Position numbers and translations under genes: made by a program. Under the pieces are notes generated by a model. The model saw only the letters and a list, made by a program, of their open reading frames with translations, was not told the DNA's origin and searched no databases. A DNA stretch of 64,000 bases from an uncultured Methylocystaceae bacterium (GTDB lineage: Bacteria > Pseudomonadota > Alphaproteobacteria > Rhizobiales > Beijerinckiaceae). The stretch spans positions 1-64,000 of the forward strand of contig CALMZV010000018.1 of NCBI GenBank assembly GCA_937870755.1. Reading direction: 5' to 3'. Positions 53,286 to 62,420 of this stretch are shown here, in pieces. Each line of letters begins with the position of its first letter. Position 1 is the first letter of the stretch.

Positions 53286-53301
53286 GTAACGGTTGGTTAA
53301 C
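53286..53301 (+). promoter_or_regulatory. Near-consensus CtrA site before the GPR-like gene
   Basis: GTAACGGTTGGTTAAC matches TTAA-N7-TTAAC except the first base. It lies 61 bases before ATG 53363. A further GTTAAC word at 53223 may be an additional half site, nearer the divergent Hpt gene. Confidence 0.55.
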
Positions 53302-53362
53302 GGTCCGCAGGCGGGCGGATTCCGTGCAGTCCTTTTCGGACTGACAGCGTAAAGAGGCGTTC

Positions 53363-56300
53363 ATGGCGACCCAGCCAAAACCCCAGGATGCGGCGTCGGC
53401 CGCGCTTTCGGCCATCGAGGATGCGCTCAATCTGACGGGCGACGAGGCGCAGCGCGCGAATACGGCGAGCGCCGACGGCATGGTCGCGAGCGAAGCGTCC
53501 GGCGACAGCAAGCCCTTGAGATTGCCGGAAATCCGGGAGGACGAGCTGGCGGCGCGACCGGGCGCCGAACGGCCGGACCGGGAAACGGCGACGCCGGGCG
53601 CGCCGGCGACGCCCGCCAACGACGACCGCCGCACGGTCGGCCAGATTCTGCAGGCGATGCAGGTGCGGCCCTCGCCGACGCCGTTGATCGTCGCCGGCCT
53701 TGCGTCGCTGGTCTGGGCGGCGGTGTGGCTGTTCTTCGTCGCCACCAACCGCACGACGTTCTTCTCGGGCGAAACGCTGCGGATCGAGGCGGCCTACGGG
53801 GTGCTGGCGCTCGTCGGGCCCATCGCCTTCTTCTATACATTGGCGATCATCGCGCGGCGCGCGCAGGAAATGCGCCTGACCGCGCGCTCGATGACGGAAG
53901 TCGCGATGCGGCTGGCCGAGCCCGAGACGATCGCCACCGAACAGGTCATCACCCTGTCGCAGGCCATCCGCCGCGAGGTGGCCTCCATGGGCGACGGCAT
54001 CGAGCGTGCGCTGGCGCGCGCCAGCGAGCTCGAAACGATGGTCCGTTCCGAAGTCTCGACGCTCGAACGCTCCTATGCCGACAACGAACGGCGCATCCGC
54101 ACGCTGATCGACGAACTGTCGAACGAGCGCGAGGCGATCGTCAACAACGCCGAAAAAGTGCGCACGGCCATGACCGGCGCGCACGAAAACCTGTCGCAGA
54201 CTCTCGCGCTCACGTCGCAGAACCTGGCTGACACGGTGAGCGAGGCCGGCAGCCGCGTGACGCTGTCGCTCGGCGCCAAGGGCGAGGAAATCTCGCAGTC
54301 GCTCGACACCACCAGCGAACGGCTTCTGGCCGGTCTGAACGCGCATGGCGCCGACATTGTCGGCCGGTTGGCGGATGCGAGCCAGACCGCCGCCCGCAGC
54401 CTGAACGAGGCGACCGAAACGGTCTCGAACCTGCTCGTCTCGCGCGTCGACGACGTGAACGAAAAACTGCGCCAGTCGGGCGAAATGCTTGCGCTCGATC
54501 TGCAGGGCCGTGGCGAAGACGTGGTGCGCCGGCTCGGCGCGCTCAGCGAACATGTGGGCGAGACGATTTCGGGCCATGGCGAAAACCTGATCGAGCGGCT
54601 GGCGGCGACGAGCGATCGGCTTCACCAAACGGTCGCGGTGCAGGGGCAGACGCTCGACGCGTCGATCGCGGAGACCGCGCAGCGCCTCGCCGACTCGCTG
54701 GCCGTCCGTGTGGCGGAAGCCAGCGAGACGCTCGGCGCGCAAGGAGAGCGCATGGCCGGCCTCCTGCGACGCATTCACGACGAGACGCGCGGCGAACTCG
54801 AACTGCACACGGAACGCGTGGTTTCGATGTTCGAGGCCAAGACCGGCGAGACGGCCGGCGCGCTGACGCGTCACGTGGACGGAACGGAGGCTCGGCTGAT
54901 CGAGGCGGCCGAGCGCGCCCAATCCGGGTTTGCGGAGACCGCCGCCGCGCTGCAGGCGCGCGTGACGGAGACGACGGGTGCGGCGCAGTCCGCGTTCGCG
55001 CTCGCCGCGCACACCCTCTACCAGCATCTGGCGGACAAATCCGAGGAGACGCAGGCTGCCTTCCAGCAGAAGACCGCCGCGTTGCAGGCCCAATTCGCCG
55101 AAACGGCGGAGCGCGCCGTCAACGACCTCATCGCGCGCACGAGCGGCGTCGAACAGCAGTTCGCCGAAACGTCGGGCCAGGCCGCCAAGGCGATGGAAAC
55201 GAACATCGGGGCGCTGCACGAGAATTTCGCGACCAGCGCGCGCGATGCGCTTGCGGCGATCGAACGGCGCGCGGGCGACCTGCATATTCAGTTCGCCTCC
55301 ACGGCCACCGATGCAGTGACCGCCATCGGCGCGCATGGCGACCGTCTCAACGAAGCTTTGGGGATGGCGATTTCCGAATTCGTCGGCACGCTGCACGAAC
55401 GCGAACGCGAGACGGCGGCGCGCCTGGTCGCGCTCGGCGAGAACGTGGCGGAGGAATTCGCGCAGCGTCTGGAAACGGCCGAAGCCAATCTGCGCGCCAA
55501 CGGCGGCGATCTGGTCACGCGGCTGGAACGTCAGGCCGACGCGATCAACGCTGGCGTCGCCGACAGGTTCGAGGGGTTCGACAGCAAGCTCCGCGAGATT
55601 CTGGACGCGGCCGCCACGCGGTTGCTCGAAGGCGGCGCGCAGCACAAGGACGCAGTCTTCTCGCGACTGGCCGCATTCGAAAGCACGCTGCAGGACCACG
55701 CGAGTTCTGCAGCCACGCGCATCGAAGCGCAGGGACGCGGGTTCGCGACGAATTTCGCCGAGCAGCTCGACGCCTTCTCCAAGGAATTTGCACATCGCGC
55801 GGGCGAAGCGGCCGCGCGCGTGGATTCGGAAGGGCAGGCGGCGAACGCGCGGATCGCCGAGCGTCTGGCGGCCTACGAGAGCGTGCTGGCCGAACATGTC
55901 GGCGGCTCGGCGCAGCGCATCGCCGACGCGTCGCGTCTGTTGTCGGAAGACGTCTCCGGTCATCTTACGGCCATCGAAAAGGCGGTGACGGTGTCAGGCG
56001 CCACGTTCAACAAACAGCTCGCCGAACGGGCGGCCGACATCGCGTCGCTGCTGACGGCGCAGGTCGACGCGTTCGAAGTGCGCTCGACTGCCAAGACGCG
56101 CGAAGCCGCCGAACGGCTCGACGCCCTCGCCGAGCGGATCGAAACGGGACTGGAGGCGCGTTCGCAGACGTTCAGCGAGGCGCTGGCGCGTCGCGCGATC
56201 GAAATCGCGCGCGTGCTGGGCGAAGGCGGGCGCGAGGTGACGCAGGCCCTCGACGCGAAAGCCAAGGAAATCGATACGGTGCTGCTCGAGCGGTCCAGCG

Positions 56301-58498
56301 CGCTCAGCGAGACGCTCGGCGCCAAGGCGAGCGAAATCAACGCCACGCTCGGCGGTCGGGCCGACGAAATCGCATCGACGCTCGACGGGCGCATCGCGCA
56401 GTTCGAGGACCGTGTGGTCAAACGGCTCGGCACGGTGTCGGACGAGATCGACTCGCGCGGTCGCCAGGTGGTCGATGCGCTGCATCAGCGCCTGGAAGGC
56501 GTGCACGCGGGCCTGAGCGATCGCGCCAGCCTGCTGACCGGCGTGGCCTCGGACATCGACGCGCGCGGCCGTGCGGTGGTGGAAGCTCTGGCCGCCCGCA
56601 CGCAGGAGATCGTCACCACGCTCGCAGAGGCGCGCCGCGAACTGGATGTGGTGCTGCATGCGCGCACCGGCGACCTCGGCCTCGCACTCGCTCAGCGCGT
56701 CACCGACATTCAGTCGAGCGTGGCGCAAAACCTCGGCGCGCTCGAGAAGTCGATCGAAGAACGCGGACGCTCGCTCGGCGAATTGCTGATGGCGCGCTCG
56801 GGCGACCTGCACGAGATCTTCGACACCAAGGGACCGATGCTGGTGGAACTCCTCAGCGCCCGCGGCGGCGAGGTTTCGAAGGAACTCGCAAGCGTGGGAG
56901 AAATGGTTGCGCACGCCATCGAGCAACGCGGCTCGGCGGTAGTCGACCATCTCGCGCGCAAACAATCCGACCTCGAACGCACGCTCGATCAGTCGACCGA
57001 GGCGCTGCGCGCCGCGCTCGAGGAAAGCGCGACGCAATCTGTCGGCAATCTCGCCGGCGTCAGCGAACGCATTCGCGGGGAGATGGTCGGCGTTCTCAAT
57101 CGCCTCGGCCAGACGCACGTCGCGCTGCAGGATATTGTCGGCAAGGCATCCGAAGGACTCGGCGCCATCGATTCCTCGCTGCATGACAAGCTGGTCGCGT
57201 TCCGTGGTGCGATCGCGCAGGCGACGGCCGATGTCGATCGAATCTCGGCGGCGGCGACCGCCTCGGTCGGCGATGCGCGTTCGCTCGTCAGTGCGATCGA
57301 CACGCACAATGCGGCCCTGTCGCAGAGCGCTGCCGAACTCGCCAGATCGCAGGCCGCGATCGAGAACACGCTGGAAGCGCGCCGCGAGTCGCTGGCGACG
57401 CTGCTGCAGACGCTCGAAGAGCGGCGCGAGGATTTCGACAATGTGCTGGCGTCGTTCTCCGGTCTCGTGGAGAACGCCTTCCGGCAGTCGGAAGCGCGCG
57501 CGCGCGAAATCGGCGCCTATCTCGCCGAAACGTCGCAAGGCACGGCGGAAACGGTCGAACAGCGATTCGCCGAAATCCGCGCGGCCACCGGTCGCGAACG
57601 CGAACGCACGGCTTCGGCCATGCGCTCGGCCTACGAGCAGGCCAACGAGCAGATGGCTCAATTGTTCGGCGAAGCGACCGAGCGATTCACGTCGGCCGCC
57701 AGCGAGATCCGCGAAATGACCGCGCAGGTGCGTCGCGAGATCGAGGATGCGCGCACCCTGATCGGGCGCGGCGTCGCCGAACTGCCGCGCGAGGCGGCCG
57801 AGCAAGCCAACGCCGTGCGCAAGATCGTCGGCGACCAGATGAAGGCGCTGAACGAATTGGCGACCATCGTTGCGCGGTCCGGCGGCGGCTACGACGTGGC
57901 CGAAGCCGATGTGCGCGCGCCGGTCGTCGAAACGCCCCCGCCGCGCAGACCGGAGCCGCCGCGTCGCGCAGAGCCGCGCGCGCCGGAGCCCTCGCGCGAG
58001 GAGACGCCGCCGCAACGTCCGCGTATTCCCGCGCCGGCGCCGCGCGCGCAACAGGCCGATGCGCGCGGCGGCGGATGGCTGTCCGATTTGTTGGCGCGCG
58101 CATCTCGAGACGAGCCTGCGGAGACGCGGCCCACGCAGCCCAAGCCAGCCGCGCGCGCCATCGATTCGCTGGATGCGCTGTCGCTCGACATCGCGCGGAT
58201 GCTGGACGCCGACGCCGTCGCGGATCTCTGGGAGCGTTATCGTCGTGGCGAATCCAACGTGTTCAGCCGCAAGCTCTACACGCCGCAGGGGCAGGCCGCG
58301 TTCGACGAAATCCGCCGGCGCTACCGGGCGGAACGGCCGTTCCGCGAGACGATCGACCGCTATATCGGCGAGTTCGAGCGTCTGCTGACGGAGGTCGGCC
58401 GCGACGATCCCGATGGATCGCTCGCGCGTTCGTACCTCGTGTCGGATACCGGCAAGGTCTACACCATGCTCGCGCACGCGGCGCAGCGGTTCGAGTGA
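53363..58498 (+). CDS. Giant coiled-coil membrane protein resembling growth-pole ring protein GPR/RgsE
   Basis: A 1711-residue protein. Residues 1-105 are a disordered cytoplasmic head, two membrane helices follow (about 107-127 and 143-163), and residues about 170-1500 are a nearly continuous amphipathic alpha-helical region rich in Ala, Glu, Arg, Thr with apolipoprotein-like repeats (variants of ERLAE, GEEISQSLD, RAxEIArxL). Then comes a Pro-rich linker (about 1515-1565) and a conserved globular C-terminus (SLDALSLDIARMLDADAVAD...). This layout matches Agrobacterium GPR and Sinorhizobium RgsE, which form a ring at the growing pole and are needed for polar growth. It is shorter than the Agrobacterium protein (over 2000 residues). 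Ribosome site AAGAGGCG. Confidence 0.82.
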   Translation: MATQPKPQDAASAALSAIEDALNLTGDEAQRANTASADGMVASEASGDSKPLRLPEIREDELAARPGAERPDRETATPGAPATPANDDRRTVGQILQAMQVRPSPTPLIVAGLASLVWAAVWLFFVATNRTTFFSGETLRIEAAYGVLALVGPIAFFYTLAIIARRAQEMRLTARSMTEVAMRLAEPETIATEQVITLSQAIRREVASMGDGIERALARASELETMVRSEVSTLERSYADNERRIRTLIDELSNEREAIVNNAEKVRTAMTGAHENLSQTLALTSQNLADTVSEAGSRVTLSLGAKGEEISQSLDTTSERLLAGLNAHGADIVGRLADASQTAARSLNEATETVSNLLVSRVDDVNEKLRQSGEMLALDLQGRGEDVVRRLGALSEHVGETISGHGENLIERLAATSDRLHQTVAVQGQTLDASIAETAQRLADSLAVRVAEASETLGAQGERMAGLLRRIHDETRGELELHTERVVSMFEAKTGETAGALTRHVDGTEARLIEAAERAQSGFAETAAALQARVTETTGAAQSAFALAAHTLYQHLADKSEETQAAFQQKTAALQAQFAETAERAVNDLIARTSGVEQQFAETSGQAAKAMETNIGALHENFATSARDALAAIERRAGDLHIQFASTATDAVTAIGAHGDRLNEALGMAISEFVGTLHERERETAARLVALGENVAEEFAQRLETAEANLRANGGDLVTRLERQADAINAGVADRFEGFDSKLREILDAAATRLLEGGAQHKDAVFSRLAAFESTLQDHASSAATRIEAQGRGFATNFAEQLDAFSKEFAHRAGEAAARVDSEGQAANARIAERLAAYESVLAEHVGGSAQRIADASRLLSEDVSGHLTAIEKAVTVSGATFNKQLAERAADIASLLTAQVDAFEVRSTAKTREAAERLDALAERIETGLEARSQTFSEALARRAIEIARVLGEGGREVTQALDAKAKEIDTVLLERSSALSETLGAKASEINATLGGRADEIASTLDGRIAQFEDRVVKRLGTVSDEIDSRGRQVVDALHQRLEGVHAGLSDRASLLTGVASDIDARGRAVVEALAARTQEIVTTLAEARRELDVVLHARTGDLGLALAQRVTDIQSSVAQNLGALEKSIEERGRSLGELLMARSGDLHEIFDTKGPMLVELLSARGGEVSKELASVGEMVAHAIEQRGSAVVDHLARKQSDLERTLDQSTEALRAALEESATQSVGNLAGVSERIRGEMVGVLNRLGQTHVALQDIVGKASEGLGAIDSSLHDKLVAFRGAIAQATADVDRISAAATASVGDARSLVSAIDTHNAALSQSAAELARSQAAIENTLEARRESLATLLQTLEERREDFDNVLASFSGLVENAFRQSEARAREIGAYLAETSQGTAETVEQRFAEIRAATGRERERTASAMRSAYEQANEQMAQLFGEATERFTSAASEIREMTAQVRREIEDARTLIGRGVAELPREAAEQANAVRKIVGDQMKALNELATIVARSGGGYDVAEADVRAPVVETPPPRRPEPPRRAEPRAPEPSREETPPQRPRIPAPAPRAQQADARGGGWLSDLLARASRDEPAETRPTQPKPAARAIDSLDALSLDIARMLDADAVADLWERYRRGESNVFSRKLYTPQGQAAFDEIRRRYRAERPFRETIDRYIGEFERLLTEVGRDDPDGSLARSYLVSDTGKVYTMLAHAAQRFE

Positions 58499-58525
58499 AC
58501 CACGCGCGTTCGCGGTTCGATGCGG

Positions 58526-58553
58526 CGCGGTCGCCCTCGGCGACCGCGTTTTT
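58526..58553 (+). terminator. Intrinsic terminator after the GPR-like gene
   Basis: Perfect 10-bp stem CGCGGTCGCC/GGCGACCGCG with a CTC loop and five Ts. Confidence 0.88.
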
Positions 58554-58564
58554 CTTTGCGCGGA

Positions 58565-59161
58565 TCAGATAGTTGTGGCGGTCCAGCGCAGGATGCGTCC
58601 GAGCACATCCTGCAACGCCGCGTCGAGCGCCTGGGCGGCGACGCCGTCGGCGGTCCTGGGGGCAGGCGCCTGGCCAGAGAAAGTCCGCACCGCGTGCACG
58701 CGGCCGTTGCGGCCGGAGACGATGCGGGCGGCGATTTCGACGCGCGCCTCATGCGTCGTGACATCGACTTCGAAGCGACGAATTTCGGTCGTCAGCTGGT
58801 AGTCGTAGACCATGCCCGACGAAACCACGGAGCGTGCGAGCTTGGCCTGTTCGAACGTGCGCGTCAGGCGCGTCTGCACCAGGCGCGGCAGCCGATCGCT
58901 CCATTGCGCTTTCGCCAGATAAGACAACTGGTCCGGCGCCGTTCGGATGACAATGCGGTCGGAATCGAGCGTATCGCTCGCATCGGGTTCCGCGATCAGC
59001 AGGGCGCCGCGAATCGCGCCCACCCGCTCGGCGGGCGGGGGAAAGGCGGATAGATCGTAGCTTGGCGGCGGCGCAGAAGAACACGCCGACAGCGCGGCGG
59101 CGCCGACGAGAATGCAGGTTGCGCGCTCAATGGTCGCGAGGGGCCGGAACCCGAAACCCAT
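58565..59161 (-). CDS. ABC-type transport auxiliary lipoprotein (PqiC/MlaC-position)
   Basis: A 198-residue lipoprotein: signal ending AAALSAC, with lipidated Cys27, then an ABC_trans_aux (PqiC-like) domain: YDLSAFP, DRIVIRTAPDQLSYLAKAQWSDRLPRLVQTRLTRTFE, YQLTTEIRRFEVD. This family is the outer-membrane or periplasmic partner of MCE-type lipid transporters. It is the last gene of the mlaEFD operon, 111 bases after mlaD. ATG 59161 (GAGG upstream) starts the signal peptide. Confidence 0.88.
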   Translation of the reverse strand: MGFGFRPLATIERATCILVGAAALSACSSAPPPSYDLSAFPPPAERVGAIRGALLIAEPDASDTLDSDRIVIRTAPDQLSYLAKAQWSDRLPRLVQTRLTRTFEQAKLARSVVSSGMVYDYQLTTEIRRFEVDVTTHEARVEIAARIVSGRNGRVHAVRTFSGQAPAPRTADGVAAQALDAALQDVLGRILRWTATTI

Positions 59162-59272
59162 CCGCCTCTCACCTCGCCGCGCCGATTGACCGTCGCCAAC
59201 AAATACAACAGCAGCAGGCCGGATTTGCAATGACACGGCTGCAACACCGCGCCGGCAAAGCGCCGGCTCGAC

Positions 59273-60328
59273 TCAGGGGCCGTTGTATTCAGGAAGCTTC
59301 GGCTTGCCGCCGAAGATGATCTGGCTCGGGTCTTTCTCCAGTTGCCGCACGGCGCGGTTGATCTCGTTCAACGTCTTGCGCCCGTCGACCGCCAACGCCT
59401 CGTACTGGCGCAGCCCAGAGCCGGAGAAGCGCGCGATATTGCCGGCGATTTCCTTCAATCGCACATCCAGATTGTCGGCAAGCCGACGGATGGAGCGGGC
59501 CGCTTCGCCGACATCGGCGAAGGTCGGACCTACCTGGCCTTTGCTGGAGCCGAGAAACGAGTCCAGTCCGCCCAGCGTCGAATCAAGCTTGGCGGCGGCC
59601 TTCTGCACGTCGGCGACGATCGATTTTACCTTCTGCGGGTCGATCGCCTTCACGACATTGTCGGCGTCTTTCGAAAGCTCCTGCAAACTGGCGACCAGCG
59701 GCTTGGACGCACGGCCGAGATCGCCCAGCGAGGCCATCAGGTCTTTCAGACCATCAGAATTCTCGCCGAGCGCGGCGGAGAATTTCTGCGCGTTCTTGAT
59801 GGTGGAAGCGATGGCGTCCGCGTTCTCGTCGATCAGCTTGCTGGCGCGACTGGTGAAGTCGCCGAGCTGCGTGGCGATTCGCTGCGCCGTCTCGATCAGA
59901 TCCTGAAACTGCGAGGGATCGCCGCGCACGGTCGGCACGCTCTGGTTCTCCAGCACGGTGAGGGGCGCAGCATCCGCGCTGCCGCCGAACAGGGCGACAG
60001 AGGCGACGCCCGTCAGTCCCTGATATTCCAGACGCGCGCGCGTGTCCGTCTTGACCGGCGTGCGCCGGTCGATCTCGACGCGGGCGATCACTTCGCTGGG
60101 GTTTGCCGGGTTGAGCTCGAGATCCTTCACGTCGCCCACGCGCAGGCCGTTGAAGGTCACGCCGCCGCCTCGCGAAAGGCCGGACACCGAACCCGTGAAT
60201 ATGATGTCGTAGGGCACGCGCCGTGCGGCTTTCGAGGGACCCGAAAACCAGAACACGAACCCAAACGCCGCCGCGATCACCGCCAGCGTGAAGGCGCCGA
60301 TCAACGCGAAATTGGCTCTCGTCTCCAT
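59273..60328 (-). CDS. mlaD: MCE-domain periplasmic lipid-binding subunit MlaD
   Basis: A 351-residue protein: N-terminal membrane helix (7-29), MlaD/MCE domain about 38-118 (RVPYDIIFTGSVSGLSRGGGVTFNGLRVGDV, LEYQGLTGVASVALFGG), then a long helical region with heptad pattern to the end. The longer C-terminal coil is the form seen in alphaproteobacterial MCE proteins. It forms the lipid-conducting hexamer between inner-membrane MlaE and the lipoprotein. Starts 41 bases after the mlaF stop. Confidence 0.92.
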   Translation of the reverse strand: METRANFALIGAFTLAVIAAAFGFVFWFSGPSKAARRVPYDIIFTGSVSGLSRGGGVTFNGLRVGDVKDLELNPANPSEVIARVEIDRRTPVKTDTRARLEYQGLTGVASVALFGGSADAAPLTVLENQSVPTVRGDPSQFQDLIETAQRIATQLGDFTSRASKLIDENADAIASTIKNAQKFSAALGENSDGLKDLMASLGDLGRASKPLVASLQELSKDADNVVKAIDPQKVKSIVADVQKAAAKLDSTLGGLDSFLGSSKGQVGPTFADVGEAARSIRRLADNLDVRLKEIAGNIARFSGSGLRQYEALAVDGRKTLNEINRAVRQLEKDPSQIIFGGKPKLPEYNGP

Positions 60329-60369
60329 GCCGTTGGGCTCCCGACGGGCGTCCGCCCAAGTTCAGTTCA

Positions 60370-61176
60370 TCATCCGGCCGAGGCCTGCGGCGGCGAGATC
60401 ATGCGCCCCCGCTTGCCATGAAAATACGCGCGCAGCCAGGGATGCTCCGAGGCGAGCATCGTTTCCATCGGACCGGCCGCGATTACCTTCCGGTCGGCGA
60501 GCGCGGCGATCCTGTCGCAAATCGCGTAGAGCGAATCGAGGTCGTGCGTCACCATGAATACCGTCAGCCCCAGCGTGTGCTGAAGCGTCTGGATCAGTTC
60601 GTCGAAGTCGGCCGCGCCGATCGGGTCGAGGCCGGATGTCGGCTCGTCGAGAAACACCAGATCCGGATCGAGCGCCAACGCCCGCGCAAGCGCGGCGCGC
60701 TTGATCATGCCGCCCGACAATTCCGACGGAAATTTGTCGGCCGCATCGGGCCGCAGGCCGACCAGCTCGATCTTCAGAAGCGCAAGCTCGTCCATAAGCC
60801 TCTGCGAGATGTCGAGATATTCGCGCATTGGCGCCTGCACGTTCTGCTTGACCGTGAGGCCCGAAAACAGCGCGCCCTGCTGAAACATCACGCCGAAACG
60901 GCGATGGACCGCGTGTTCCTCCGCCTCCGTCAAAGTGTCGAGATCGCGGCCGAACACCTCGATCTTTCCCGCCCGTTTCGGCACGAGGCCGAGGATCGTG
61001 CGCATGAGCACGGACTTGCCCATGCCCGAGCCGCCGACGAATCCCAGAACCTCGCCGCGAAAGACGTCGAGGTTCAGGCCGTTCATGATGATCTTGTCGC
61101 CGAAGCCGACGACGAGATCACGCACCTTGATGACGGTTTCGCGCCCGGCGTCGTTGGAAGATGTGGTTCGGCTCAT
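60370..61176 (-). CDS. mlaF: Lipid transport ABC ATPase MlaF
   Basis: A 268-residue ABC ATPase. Walker A GGSGMGKS (48-55), Q-loop MFQQGALFSGLTV, signature LSGGMIKRAALARAL, Walker B VFLDEPTSGLDP and H-loop MVTHDLDSL, all intact. GVMFQQGALFSGLTVKQN is characteristic of MlaF/Ttg2A. It powers phospholipid movement by MlaE. ATG 61176 is nine bases after TGAGG; the frame could start at TTG 61191, which overlaps the mlaE stop. Eleven bases separate it from mlaE. Confidence 0.94.
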   Translation of the reverse strand: MSRTTSSNDAGRETVIKVRDLVVGFGDKIIMNGLNLDVFRGEVLGFVGGSGMGKSVLMRTILGLVPKRAGKIEVFGRDLDTLTEAEEHAVHRRFGVMFQQGALFSGLTVKQNVQAPMREYLDISQRLMDELALLKIELVGLRPDAADKFPSELSGGMIKRAALARALALDPDLVFLDEPTSGLDPIGAADFDELIQTLQHTLGLTVFMVTHDLDSLYAICDRIAALADRKVIAAGPMETMLASEHPWLRAYFHGKRGRMISPPQASAG

Positions 61177-61187
61177 CGACCCGGGCC

Positions 61188-62321
61188 TCAATAGTCGATG
61201 GCGGCGAAGAACATGGCGAACAGTCCGTCAATGACGATCACCATGAAAATCGATTTCACGACCGAGGCCGTCACCTGCCGGCCGAGCGATTCGGCGGAAC
61301 CGTGCACCGCCATGCCCTCCATCGCCGCGATGATGCCGATGACCAGCGCCATGAACGGCGCCTTGATCATGCCGACCATGAACGTGTTGAAGCCGATGGC
61401 GGTTTGCAAGCGGGACATGAACGCCTCGGGACTGAGGCCGCCGTAAACCCACGAGACGAGCAGCCCCCCGCCGATCGCCGCCATGTTCGCCAGAAACGTC
61501 AACAGCGGGAGCGCGACGATAAGGGCGATAAGGCGCGGAGCGACCAGCGCCTGCATCGGCGAAACGCCCATGACTTTCAGCGCGTCGATCTCCTCGCGCA
61601 TTTTCATCGAGCCGACTTCGGCGGTGATCGCCGAACCCGTGCGCCCCGCGATCATGATGGAGGTGAGCAGCACGCCCAGTTCGCGCAGAATGAGAATGCC
61701 GATGAGATCGACGGCAAACGTTTCCGCGCCGAAATAGCGCAACTGGAAAATGCCCTGTTGCGCGACAATCCCGCCCACCAGAAAATTGATGAGCAGAATG
61801 ATCGGCACGGAGCGGAGCGCGAAATTCTCCAGATGATAGAAGATGGATGTCGCGCGGAAGTCGTGCGGACGCAGGATCGCGCGCGTGAGAGCGACAACGC
61901 TTTCGCCGAGAAACGAGACGCCCTTGGCGATGTCGCGGCCTGCGTAGACCACATTGTGGCCGACATCGACGAGGAAATCCATCACCGTGTCCGTGCGTCG
62001 GTCGGGATGGCTCTCGAAGGCGCGCCAGCCGGCTTCCTGCAGCAGGGTCTTGTATTGAGACTCGGCGCGGTCGATGCGGTTTTGCGCGCCGGTCGCCTCG
62101 ATCGACACGCGCGCGCGGTCGATCAGCCACGCGCCGGCCGTGTCCAGGCGGTCGACGCCGGAGAAATCGAACACGGCGAGCCGCGCGCCGCGCGCGGCTT
62201 CGACAAGACCGTCGGCGGCGCGCTCGACCGCACGCCCGGCGTCGATGGTCCAGGCCCCCCTCAGCGCCAGACGCACGGCATCGCCGGCGCGTTCGCTGGA
62301 AAATTGCGGTTCAGCCGACAT
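61188..62321 (-). CDS. mlaE: Lipid ABC transporter permease MlaE with N-terminal STAS domain
   Basis: A 377-residue fusion. Residues 1-95 form a STAS domain (GDAVRLALRGAWTIDAG..., AVFDFSGVDRLDTAGAWLI), the role played by separate MlaB in Escherichia coli. The remainder is the MlaE permease: VDLIGILILRELGVLLTSIMIAGRTGSAITAEVGSMKMREEIDAL and GAESLGRQVT-like end (GSAESLGRQVTASVV). Inner membrane. ATG 62321 is five bases after GGGAG; the longer frame upstream overlaps the divergent epimerase gene and is rejected. First gene of the operon. Confidence 0.94.
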   Translation of the reverse strand: MSAEPQFSSERAGDAVRLALRGAWTIDAGRAVERAADGLVEAARGARLAVFDFSGVDRLDTAGAWLIDRARVSIEATGAQNRIDRAESQYKTLLQEAGWRAFESHPDRRTDTVMDFLVDVGHNVVYAGRDIAKGVSFLGESVVALTRAILRPHDFRATSIFYHLENFALRSVPIILLINFLVGGIVAQQGIFQLRYFGAETFAVDLIGILILRELGVLLTSIMIAGRTGSAITAEVGSMKMREEIDALKVMGVSPMQALVAPRLIALIVALPLLTFLANMAAIGGGLLVSWVYGGLSPEAFMSRLQTAIGFNTFMVGMIKAPFMALVIGIIAAMEGMAVHGSAESLGRQVTASVVKSIFMVIVIDGLFAMFFAAIDY

Positions 62322-62420
62322 GAAACTCCCGAAGCAGAGGAAGAATCTCATATTTCGACCGGGTGTGAAAGACCGTCGCACGCGTGGCGCCGAACGCCGA
62401 TTCGGGGTTAGAAGATCCAC

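Noticed and set aside
53297-55963. 888-residue antisense frame over the GPR-like gene
   Set aside because: The repetitive codon pattern of the sense strand keeps the antisense frame open; there is no ribosome site or family resemblance.
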